This document shows, one piece after another, positions 1 to 10,127 of a stretch of 64,000 nt of DNA. How positions within the stretch are numbered: the stretch's first letter is position 1; the number at the start of each line of letters is the position of its first letter. The notes below the pieces were generated by a model. The model had not been told where the DNA came from. It saw nothing but the letters and a program-made list of their open reading frames with translations, and made no database searches. This DNA is from Ottelia alismoides. Taxonomy: Eukaryota; Streptophyta; Magnoliopsida; Alismatales; Hydrocharitaceae. The DNA is taken from NCBI GenBank assembly GCA_037367405.1, contig JAZKJV010005550.1, positions 62,001-126,000 on the forward strand, given 5' to 3'. The position numbers were made by a program, and so were the translations under genes.

Positions 1-947
1 AATGATGACTCTCTATTGTGTAGAGCATCGACCCTGTCCGAAGTATTGAGCATAGGCCACGCCTTCACGGGGGTGTCTGTCTCATTGTCCTGCGTCCGAG
101 TAGGTTCTTGCACGCTCACGGGTGATTCTGTTGCGAGCGAGGACCGAAGTATTGGTTTCACCCATCGGCTTCCTCTCACTATTTCTTTGGCTGAGTAGGG
201 ATCCAAAAAGGGTTACAAGGACTCCAAAAAGTACAGACTACAGGTTACACAGGAGGAGGACAAGTACGAGATACTCTTCTAGCAGTACTCTCTCACCTAT
301 ATGGTAGCGTACTAAGGACTTGTTATAAGATTTGCCTGAAATTACAACTCTAAAAATGAAAAGATAATAAATAGCCGAACCTTCAGAGCTTCACATGGCG
401 TGACTTGGTGAACCCAATTTTGCATCGCGTTTGTATGGATCTAGATTAAGGTTCAAAGATCGAGTCCCGCGCCTTTGCGCACATTTTGTTATTTCTCCCT
501 TTGACCACCCTGCTCAGCCGAGCCTCTATACTATTTTACACTCCTTTTATTCCTCGTTGACCATCGTATCCTTCTTCCAACATCCGATCTTCTCTTGTGC
601 TTCGCGAAGTTGATCCATGGATGGTTTCCGTCGGGACCTCGCCGACACCCACATCGATTCCATGAACTCAACTCCGCCAATAAATTTGAGGCGATTCCCG
701 AGAACCCGATCCGGACCTTGCGGATCGATCTCCAGACTCCTCGTTTTCTACCTTTCTCTTGGCCACCCAATAAACTGGGATCACTTTTGTCCCGCCTTCA
801 CCGTTGTGAATGGAAGTCGATTACAGTCCACATCCTTTTCTGTTCACAACATGCTGGGGTGGACCTGAATTCCAGCTCTATCATGACAGTTGAACATTAT
901 TTGCAAGCGGTCTGATCAGGACTCTCTCATTCTACAGATAAAAGACA
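1..947 (+). other. 5' leader / gag N-terminal region of Athila element A (partial)
   Basis: This stretch lies upstream of the recognisable gag of element A. In the related elements C and D about 1.5-1.7 kb separates the primer-binding site from gag, so the 5' LTR and PBS of element A should lie before base 1. No long reading frame is convincing; short frames around 595-915 could be a decayed Gag N-terminus but I cannot align them. I assign it to the leader by position and weak resemblance only. Confidence 0.45.
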
Positions 948-3161
948 GTGCAAGCCCTGGAGACTACTCCGGAGTTCATCTCGTCCGATTCAGACCCCGA
1001 TATGGCTCCAGGAGGAAAGGGCAAGGGTCAGCAGCCACCCCAACCAGAAGGACATATGCCAGACCAGAATCAAGTCAATGCACAACTGCTGGCATCTATC
1101 CAGGCCATCCAACAACAGCTGACCGAGCAGGCCCTCACGCAGACAGCATTCCAGGATATGTTGAACGATATGATGAACCGAGATGAGGGAGGAGGAGGCA
1201 GAGGCAGAGGAGGAGGTGGTGGAGGTGGAGGAGGCGGTGGGCCTAACAATGATGATCCAGAATTCCCGCCACCACCCAAACCTACACTTAAAGAGATGTA
1301 CAATCCGAGAGACAGCCAGATGACCGAGTGGATCCTCATTCCACCGGTACATGCTCACTTTGAGTTGAAACCCCAGTTTATTGCTCTTCTCCCTGCATTC
1401 CATGGAAACACCAGTGAAGAGCTGTACATCCACCTGCAACAGTTCTCTCGCATTTGCCGCACCACTCACTATCCCAATGTCCCTCTGGACATTGTCAAGA
1501 TGTTGGCATTCCCTTTCAGCTTACAAGACAAGGCCCTCTATTGGGTCAACCATATGGGGAAGGTCGTGACGACCTGGGAGGAGCTAAAGTCAGCTTTTCT
1601 GCACAAATATTACCCTCTCGGTCGGCTCAACCAGATGCGAGCCCGGATCAGTAATTTCTCCCAAGGAGCCCACGAGTCAGTGCATGAAGCATGGGAGAGA
1701 TTCACTGACCTGCAGGAGAAATGTCCCCATCATGAGATTCCGAAGACCAGCTTGCTCCAACACTTCTTTGGGGGACTGAACATTGAGAGCCAAAGGCTCG
1801 TTGACGCAACATGTGGGGGTTCGCACTTTAACAAGGATGAAGACGTAGTCTGACAGATATTCGAAGAAATGGCCGAAGGAGAGGCCGCCCTCTCTTCATC
1901 CAAGGCATATCAGAAGCAGCCCCAGATCCTCCAGAAACAAGTACACATGGCAGCGTCGAAGGAGGCAGAGAGAGATGAGAGCTCCAACCTCAGTATCATA
2001 GGGGGCCATCTCTCTAAAGTTGACATCATTGAGAAGCGATCACAGGACCTCGAAAAACTCGCTGTGATTGAGAAGAGGACTCAGAATTTAGACAAGCTTG
2101 ATCAGATCAACAAGTACCTTGAACTGTTGGTGGGCACCATCAACTCTGTTCAGTCGGCGACACCATCAGAAGCTCCAGCTAAGAAGAAGGACGAGCAGCA
2201 ACCGCAGCATCGGCCTCAGCTGAGCCAGCAGCCACCGACAGTCCAGCACGTGTACTACGTGCAGGAGCCCGACCAGGGCTAGTCGCAGCAGCAGATGGTT
2301 GTGTACCAACCAGAGTTTCTTTCAGAACCTGATCCAGTTTTCCCATCACCACCCCGGATTCAGGAAGTGAATGGGGTATGGACCAATGATGCACAGCCGA
2401 CCTGTCCTATGGGACAACCCCAGGGTCAGCCACTTGCCAACCGGCAATACCACCAACCTCAGGGTGGTCGTTTTGGACAGTCCTCTCAGCCTCATCAACA
2501 GTATCATCAGCCTCCCCAGTATACGAATCAATGGAGGCAGAATCCGCCATACCAACAACCGCAATACCTCCATCCACAACCGTATCATCAGTATGCAGCT
2601 GCCCCACCTCAGCAATATCAGCAGTATCCTCCCCCCTCTTATCAGCAACTTCAACTTCCTGCACCACCCCAGCACCACCAGCAACAACCTCCGTACCCAT
2701 CCATGCAACAGCAGCGTGGTCTGCACGCTGAAACCACCGAGGTACCCCCTGCGAACCCCACCATGGATTGTCTGGCCCAACTTGTCAAAGGGCTAGAGGA
2801 TATGACCAAGAGGCTTGACGACCTGACCGCCACCAGAACCACCATTTCGGCTCAGGTCGAAGCCAACCCCAATAATTTCAAGAAGAAGGAGCAGGTAGAT
2901 TGTGATGTCCTGTCTGTGTCTGACAATGATATTACTATTTATTCTAATGCTGTTACTCTCAGGAGCGGTAGGGCCTTGCCTCCACCTTCCACCAAGAATG
3001 GGGTGAATAAAGAAACAGGTGGATCGTCATCTTCCGCATCAGCCGTGCCAGCTCCAGGGGCGGGTGAGGAGGAAGAAGAAGGAGAAGCCATTCCTACCGT
3101 CATGCATTTCCAGCAGCCCCAGCTCAAAATACAAAAAAATCAGCAAAACCAAAAACAATAA
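948..3161 (+). pseudogene. gag: Athila-type gag (element A), two in-frame nonsense codons
   Basis: Gag forms the retrotransposon particle that packages element RNA. One frame runs from about 948 (first ATG at 1002) to TAA at 3159, broken by TGA at 1851 (where relatives have Trp) and TAG at 2280. The central retrotransposon Gag domain lies at about 1340-1860, with the family features FPFSLQDKALYW, KYYPLGR and HEAWERF. Before it is a Gly/Arg-rich run encoded by GGA/GGT repeats (about 1186-1243). After it come a Lys/Glu-rich probable coiled coil (1960-2130) and a long Gln/Pro/Tyr-rich stretch (2220-2740). No CCHC zinc knuckle is visible, which fits the Athila lineage. The same frame stays open after the TAA to 3473, suggesting that gag and pol were once joined. 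Decayed, not functional as it stands. Confidence 0.88.
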
Positions 3162-3445
3162 AAAGAAGTTCGCAGCCGAAGCGAAGCCGCGCCAGCATTG
3201 GAGGAGCCGCCAGCAGCAGCCGATACCTCACCAACCGACGGAGCAGACGCTACACTTTTTGCTCGCCCTGCAGCATCAGCATGCCAAGATATAGTTTGTA
3301 CTCCTTTTTGTAGTCCGGATGTACAACATTCTAAGGGCGAGGATTTTGATGTAAATAATAACTCTATTTCTCCTGCTAGAGATGTACATATTCCTTTTCC
3401 TCATGTAATAGAAAAATCCAAAAAATTGCAAAACGAAAAAGTGCA

Positions 3446-6400
3446 TTGTCTGATCCAGGAGTTGTGGAAATAATTGACAATTTAACTGTTGAGATTCCCC
3501 TACGAAAGGCCGTGGAGTACATGCCAGCTGTGAAGAAAGGACTAAAGGAGGTATGTACCAGCAAGCGTCGCCCATCAAGAAAGAACAGACGCCAACAAGT
3601 TGAGAAGCACCTGCTCTCCATGGCCACGGTAGCAGCTATCAGTAACCTCCCGCAGAAAAAATAAGACACAGGAGCACCTCTGATCAGTTGTGAAATTTTT
3701 GACCAGGTCTTCGAGCGAACTCTCCTCGATAGTGGTTCTTCCATCAACCTCTTTCCATCATCCATAATGCAAGAATTTGGTCTAGGTCCGCTCAAGCAGA
3801 CACGCATGATCCTTCAGTTCGTTGACCGATCCATCAAGCAGCCCCTGGGTCTTTTGGAAGACGTAGTAGTTAAAGTACAGGAGATGCAATTCCTATCCGA
3901 TTTTGTAGTCCTTGATATGGACTCACCTGCACCTTTGCTCCAGACCCCTATCATCCTTGGCCGACCATTCCTACGTACTTCAGGTGCCGTGGTTGATTAC
4001 AGGTCTAGCAAGATTACTTTTAGCTCGGACACCAAGCAGATCACTATCAATATGAGTAGAGAGCCGAATGCCACGACTGATGAGAGACAGACAGCATCCG
4101 AAGAAGACTGTGACTTTATTGCAGAAATCAGAGATTCATTCTTGTCATTGGACGATTCATGGACCCGAGAAATCCTTACTCTTGAGGAGGACTTGGGAAG
4201 CACAGTTACCCTCGGCTCCGATGATTCTTGGGAGACAGATTCTCAAATGCAGGCACATCTCTTTGAGCATTCACTCCAGACCGAACATGATCAGCCTAGT
4301 GCAGAACCGTTCGGCACATCCCTGGGATCTCAACAAAATGATGAGGATGGTAGCCCTTTCAAAGAAGTACATCCACCCACCAACATAGTATTTGAAGTGA
4401 CCAACAAGTTGGACAGATCAACACCAGAACTCAAGCCACTTCCTGCTGGCCTGAAGTACGCTTTCCTTGCGGGTGGAGAACAAATGTATCCGGTCATCAT
4501 CAGCAACAGGCTGAATCCGGATCAGGAATCTCGTCTCCTCGAGGTTCTAGAAAAGAACCGCAAGGCACTTGGTTGGTGTGTATCAGATCTCCAAGGGATA
4601 AATCCCGCTCTGTGTTCGCACCACATCTATCTGGAAGAAGATGCCAAGCCGTCCCGCGAATTCCAAAGAAGGTTGAACCCTAACCTCCGGGACGTCGTCA
4701 TGAAAGAGATAACGAAATGGTGTGATGCAGGCTTTATCTATCCCATCTCCGACTCAAAATGGGTAAGCCCACTGCATGTAGTTCCAAAGAAATCTGGGCT
4801 TACCGTGGTTACAAATGACAAAGGAGAGGAAATATCCACTCGGGTACCAACATCCTGGCGGGTGTGTGTTGACTACCGCCGTCTTAATGCAGCAACGAAG
4901 AAGGACCACTTTCCCTTGCCATTCATTGATCAAGTTTTGGAGAGACTAGCAGGCAAGGAGTTCTTCTGCTTTTTGGATGGGTATTCTGGATACAACCAAG
5001 TGGCAATCGCCCCTGAAGATCAGGAGAAGACTACCTTCACTTGCCCGTTCGGCACCTACGCCTTCAAGAGAATGCCCTTTAGATTATGCAATGCACCTGC
5101 AACCTTCAAAAAATGCATGTTAGCAGTCTTCGCCGAGATGGTAGGCAGTTTTCTCGAGGTGTTCATGGACGACTTCTCTATCTATGGTGATAGTTTTGAT
5201 TCTTGTCTTAAGCACCTAGACAGAGTGCTTCAAAAGTGTCGGGAAGTAAATTTAGTGCTTTCATGGGAAAAGAGCCACTTATGGTCACTGAAGGCATTGT
5301 GCTGGGTCACGTCGTTTCCAAACGTGGCATGAAGTCGACCCAACAAAGGTAGATGTTATTTCAAATCTTCAACCACCTCAGTCAGTGAAAAATATAAGGT
5401 CATTCCTGGGGCATGTGGGATTCTACAGACGATTCATCAAGGATTTCAGCCGCATTGCCCGGCCTTTGATAGAACTTCTGTGCAAGGAAACTGAGATCAA
5501 TGTAGATCAGCAAGTTCTCCTCGCTTTCAATCAGCTGAAGGAGCTTATTACTCAGGCTCCAATCTTATAACCGCCTGACTGGTCTCTTCCTTTTGAGATA
5601 ATGACCGATGCGTCGGACTTTGCAATCGGGGCTGTTCTTGGGTAGAGGAAAGAGAAAGCACTCTATGTCATTCACTACGCCAGCAGAACATTAGATGAAG
5701 CACAGAGAAATTACACAGTGATAGAGAAAGAGTTGCTGGCTGTGGTTTTTGCCCTTGAGAAATTCAGATCATATTTGCTTGGATCAAAAGTCACAATTTT
5801 TACAGACCACTCTGCTATCCAGTACCTCCAGCAGAAGAAGGATGCCAAGCCGAGATTGATTCGATGGATCCTTCTCCTCCAGGAATTTGATCTAGAAATT
5901 AAGGACAAGCCTGGGGTTCAGAATGTGGTAGCAGACCATCTCTCCAGAATTGAGCAGCACGCGTCTCCTCTGAACAGTGCACCCATTACAGAAACCTATC
6001 CTGACGAACCAATCTTAGCAGTGGATTCTCTTCCTTGGTATGCGGATATAGTCAATTACCTCACCTCTGAGGTAACACCATCGGATTGGACGAAGAATCA
6101 GAAGAACAAATTCATGTCGACCATCCAATTCTACAAATGGGAGGATCCTCTTTTATTCAGGGAAGGAGCTGATTGCATTTGGCGCAGGTGCATCCCTCAG
6201 GAGGAGCAATCTAGTGTCCTCGAGCATTGTCACTCGCTCAAATCTGGTGGACATCACTCTGGAGATCGTACGGCAACCAAAGTACTTCAGTGTGGCTTCT
6301 GGTGGCCCACATTATTTAAGGATGTAGCAGAATTTGTCAAGTGATGTATTGACTGTCAGAGATTGAAAGGTACACTCACTGCAAAAGATTCGATGCCCCT

Positions 6401-7392
6401 GAAAATCATTCAGATAGCAGACGTTTTTGATGCATGGGGCATTAACTTCATGGGACCTTTCCCTAACAATCAAGGTTTTGAGCACATCCTTCTTGCCATC
6501 GATTACGTGAGTCGTTGGGTTGAAGCTATCCCTGCTCGAGCCGCTGACAGTCCAACAGTGTGTCAGTTCCTGAAGAAGAACATCATTTCACGGTTCGGGA
6601 TACCGAAAATTCTTATATCAGACGGGGGTAGCCATTTCATTAACAAAGAGGTCAAGAAGTTGACGAAGGAGTACGACATCGATCATCATGTCACGTCTCC
6701 TTACCATCCTCAGACCAATGGCATGGCAGAGTTATCAAACAGAGAAATCAAGACTATCCTGCAGAAACTTGTTAGGCCAAACAGAAAAGACTGGTCTCAA
6801 CTCTTGGACTCGGTCTTATGGGCTTACAGGACCGCCCAAGTCTCCTTTGGGCATGTCACCCTATCGTCTTGTATACGGGAAGCCGTGCCATCTGCCTGTG
6901 GAATTAATTCACAAGTCTTTATGGGCAGTTAACAGTTGCAATTTGGACTCACGCAAAAGCGGTCAGAAAAGAAAGGATGATCTGAACAGACTCTTGGAAT
7001 TCCGAGACTATGCATACGATAACACATTGACGTACAAAGAGAAGGTGAAACGCTGGCATGACCGGCACATCAGACGAAAGACCTTTGATATTGGACAGAA
7101 GGTGTGGTTATTTGATGCAAAGTTGCGGATATTCCCAGGCAAATTGAAGAGTAAGTGGACAGGACCATTTCAAGTTTGTGAAGTGCGTGACAATGGAAGT
7201 ATTGCCATATCAGAATTGTCCCCTGACGCACAGCCATTCGTCGTCAACGACCAACTCCTGAAGCCTTACCTCGAACCAGACACATTCTTGGCCGTTGTTG
7301 ACTCCATTCAGCTCGTGCACCATGATGACATTTCCACAACAGTGACAGCATCAGAAGATTCAGACAATGCACTCCAACAACTGTTTATCTGA
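3446..7392 (+). pseudogene. pol: Athila-type pol (element A): protease, RT, RNase H, integrase; frameshifted
   Basis: Domains in order: aspartic protease with active-site DSGSS at 3728; an acidic linker (4060-4430); reverse transcriptase about 4630-5290, with the catalytic FMDD at 5162-5173; RNase H about 5575-5950 (TDASD, FTDHS); integrase about 6340-7390. Defects seen: TAA 3662, one-base losses near 5278 and 5330, TAA 5568, TAG 5643, TGA 6342 and a one-base loss near 6835. The first catalytic Asp of the integrase DDE triad reads Asn (AAC at 6444; element D has Asp), and FGLCNAP of the RT reads FRLCNAP. No chromodomain is seen at the C-terminus, as expected for Athila. The final frame ends with TGA at 7390. 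It cannot encode a working enzyme. Confidence 0.9.
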
Positions 7393-10093
7393 TTTTCTTC
7401 TTTTCTTCTTTTCCTTTTCTATCTTCTTTTTGCATCAAAAAGGTGCCGCCCTTGTAGACAGTTTTCTATACTTAGGACGTACTTTGTCCTAAGTATAGGG
7501 GGGATGTGCACCCCGAGTTTTTCATTTCATTTCGATCCTCTCCATTGTCTCCTCTTCTTGTCTATACTTAGGAGTATCTTACCCTAAGTATAGGGGGAGA
7601 CAATCTGAGTACGATCTGTGTATTCCCACCCTTGACCCTCCCTGCTTTGTGTGTAGTCTGCTATACTTAGGATTACTTGATCCTAAGAATAGGGGGGACG
7701 GTCAACTTCTCATTCATTTCTCATTTATAAATATTCTTTCGATCTGTCTATACTCAGTACGAGTTATGTCTTCTCTTTTCTTCGACCTATGAGGACATAG
7801 CTCAAGCTAAGTATAGGGGGGTCGTATATACCATGTATATACTATAAGCCATAACTCATACTGAAAATTAAAACATCAAGATAAAAAAGGGTAATAAGTA
7901 ACTCTATAATAATAAAATATGATTGTGAGCTCCTCAGACTCTTTATACTTGTACTGATTAATAAGTCAGGAAAAGCGTTTTGTGCAAAATATTCTCTTTG
8001 AAAAATCCTTTGAAAAAAAATTGCTTGAAAAATAGTGTGTACAAGTATTCAACCTTTGAAAAATCAGTCTTGTGTGTAAAATCTATTTTCTTTGAGTGAA
8101 ATAAAATGATGTGAAAATCTGTGTGCAAATGATTGGAAAATTTTGATTGTCAAATTGCTTTAAAAAATCTATCTATCCTGTGTGAAAAACCTTTGTAAAA
8201 TCATTTTCAAATGCGTGAACATGTTGTAAAATTATTTTGGACTATGGTTTTTCGAAAAGCTTTTGAAAATGATTCTCGAATAAGTCTGAGGAGTCTGCAC
8301 GAAAATCTCTCATACAAAAATAAGCAATAATACCAAATAAAGCTTACAAGATCCAAAACCATGTTGTACATCGAATACAGTTTTTCTTCTTTTGTATATA
8401 CTGATTAATAAATCAGGTTAAATACCTATACAGTATGATTTGAAAAATAGTGTGAACCGTTTGAAAAATTTGTTGTGAAATCTTTTCAACATGTGTAAAA
8501 TTGTTTGGATTGAAAAACTTTTTCTTTGTGTGGAATAAAGGATTTGAAAAACCCTATGTGCAAATGTTTTGAAAATTGTTTGTCAAAATTAGTGTGGAAA
8601 ATGTATACATATATAGTGTGAAAAAGCTTTGCAAAAATAGTTTTCAAATGTGTGTAAATGATTGCAGAAATTATCGTGTACTATAGTTTGCCAAAAATTA
8701 TTTTCAAAAACTAGACCTGAGAAATAAAAGCATCATTACAAATAAAATGCATAAAATTCTTTCTTTATAACCTAAATAAATTACGTCATTAAAACCTGTA
8801 AAGTCTTTATAAATCCATCTATTTTGTAAATAAGGTGGTACGCCCGTGTAAATAGTTGCATGTACTTTTTGTCAAGCTTCTTATTTGCAAAAATTCCTTG
8901 TGTAAAAAGATTCTTTGATTCTTTTAATTTTTTTGTGAAAAAATTGCATCATTCATTGTGCATAGAATGAGCATACCATTCATATTCTTTTTGAGTGAGC
9001 TTGATGACTGAATCAGTCCAATAAAGTCTCAAATTGGAGCTTGGTTAGACCTTACCGCACCTAACTGCACTGGAACCTTACGGGAACTAGGTTTAAGGTA
9101 CTTCAGGTCTATGCAGACTTAATTCTTTGAGAAATCAGGGCTGGGTTCAAGTCACCTCAACTGACTAACTAGAACTTTTCGAGACACATGCATGACTCTT
9201 GCCGACCGTGACCTAACTTGGACACTTGCACCTTTCACTTGGCTCAACTTAGTTGGAATGGTGAGGAGGTTGGATTTGCCAGTCTGAGACGCACACGGGT
9301 GGAAACATCCGTCCTCGTCTAGGGAGGGAAGTGCACCCCAACCTGGTTCAATAGCCATGAGGTCTAACGACAGGAGATTGTGGGTTGCAATAGAGCTTCA
9401 AAAGAGGGATAGTCTACTGGCTCAAGAGGAAAAACTCCTTATGTAAATGCTGCTGTGAATAGTATATTGAAAAAAAAAGGTCAGGCCTGTACAAAAATAA
9501 AATGCCTGCAAAGTATGTACATATGTTGCAAAGCCAATAAGCAAGCTTGAGTTCCAAAGTCAAATATGTGAGCCTGCAGCTGGATGACTTGACTACACTG
9601 GTCTTGCATCCTAGGATAGGTAGCTACACTGGCTACCGTCCATTCTTCTCTTCACCCCCTCCTCCTGAGCTGGTTGCCACTTGAACTTAGAAGGGAATAC
9701 CCTACTTCTCGAGGAAAGAGCTGTTGGATTGGGGAATCATTGGGTTGTCATTCTGGAGAAGTCAGATCCTTTGTCATTTCAGTTGGGGAGAGCCACCATC
9801 ACGTACACTGTACAAGTCAGCTTCATAGTTATAAGGGTTTGCGTATGATGTAGACCAGTTCTGACCAGGCTATTGAGGCGGGTTGAACCGAGTTCTGTGA
9901 CTCTCGAAGGCTGTTGTATTTTAGAGCTGGTTCCCGACCAGGTTCCACACACATCTACACCCAAGGTTTGACAGAAGCTCCAAATTCAGATTTTATAAAG
10001 ACATACATTGCATTAAAAGCACCCCTATTCACTCTATCCTTCTTTAATTCTCTTTTTCTTTTCTTTATTCTTTCTGTACTTATTGCATAAGTA
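7393..10093 (+). other. Long 3' non-coding region of element A
   Basis: No credible ORF. It holds the hairpin array (7466-7862), then about 1 kb of A/T-rich sequence with repeated GTGTGAAAA and GTAAAAT phrases (7980-8760). From about 8985 it has blocks that reappear in elements B and D: one after GAGCTTGGTTA (about 9036-9140), one around GTCTAACGACAG (9361-9445) and one around AACTTAGAAGGGAATACC (9684-9720). Indels between copies are not multiples of three, so this is unlikely to be a decayed coding gene. In other Athila elements an env-like ORF sits here; I see none. Confidence 0.7.
7466..7821 (+). repeat. Hairpin array with PPT-like 3' arms (element A)
   Basis: Four inverted repeats in a row. 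H1 (7466-7503): arms CTATACTTAGGAC and GTCCTAAGTATAG, 13 perfect pairs, followed by a G run. H2 (7562-7597): 11-bp stem. H3 (7661-7698): 12-bp stem with one mismatch. H4 (7748-7821): about 23 imperfect pairs. Each 3' arm ends in AAGTATAGGGGG or close to it, the same sequence as the PPT just before the LTR at 10116-10127. Confidence 0.85.
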
Positions 10094-10127
10094 TTTGCTA
10101 GGGACTAGCAAAGGCAAGTATAGGGGG
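10094..10127 (+). promoter_or_regulatory. Polypurine tract with upstream hairpin (element A)
   Basis: TTTGCTAGGGACTAGCAAA (10094-10112) forms a 7-bp hairpin and is followed by the PPT AAGTATAGGGGG (10116-10127), directly next to the LTR start TGATGAA. The PPT primes plus-strand DNA synthesis in reverse transcription. The same hairpin plus PPT pair stands before the 3' LTRs of elements B and D. Confidence 0.85.

Noticed and set aside
990..1469. Minus-strand 159-codon ORF
   Set aside because: Antisense shadow of the Gag domain; low-complexity Ser/Pro stretches are the complement of Gly/Gln codons.
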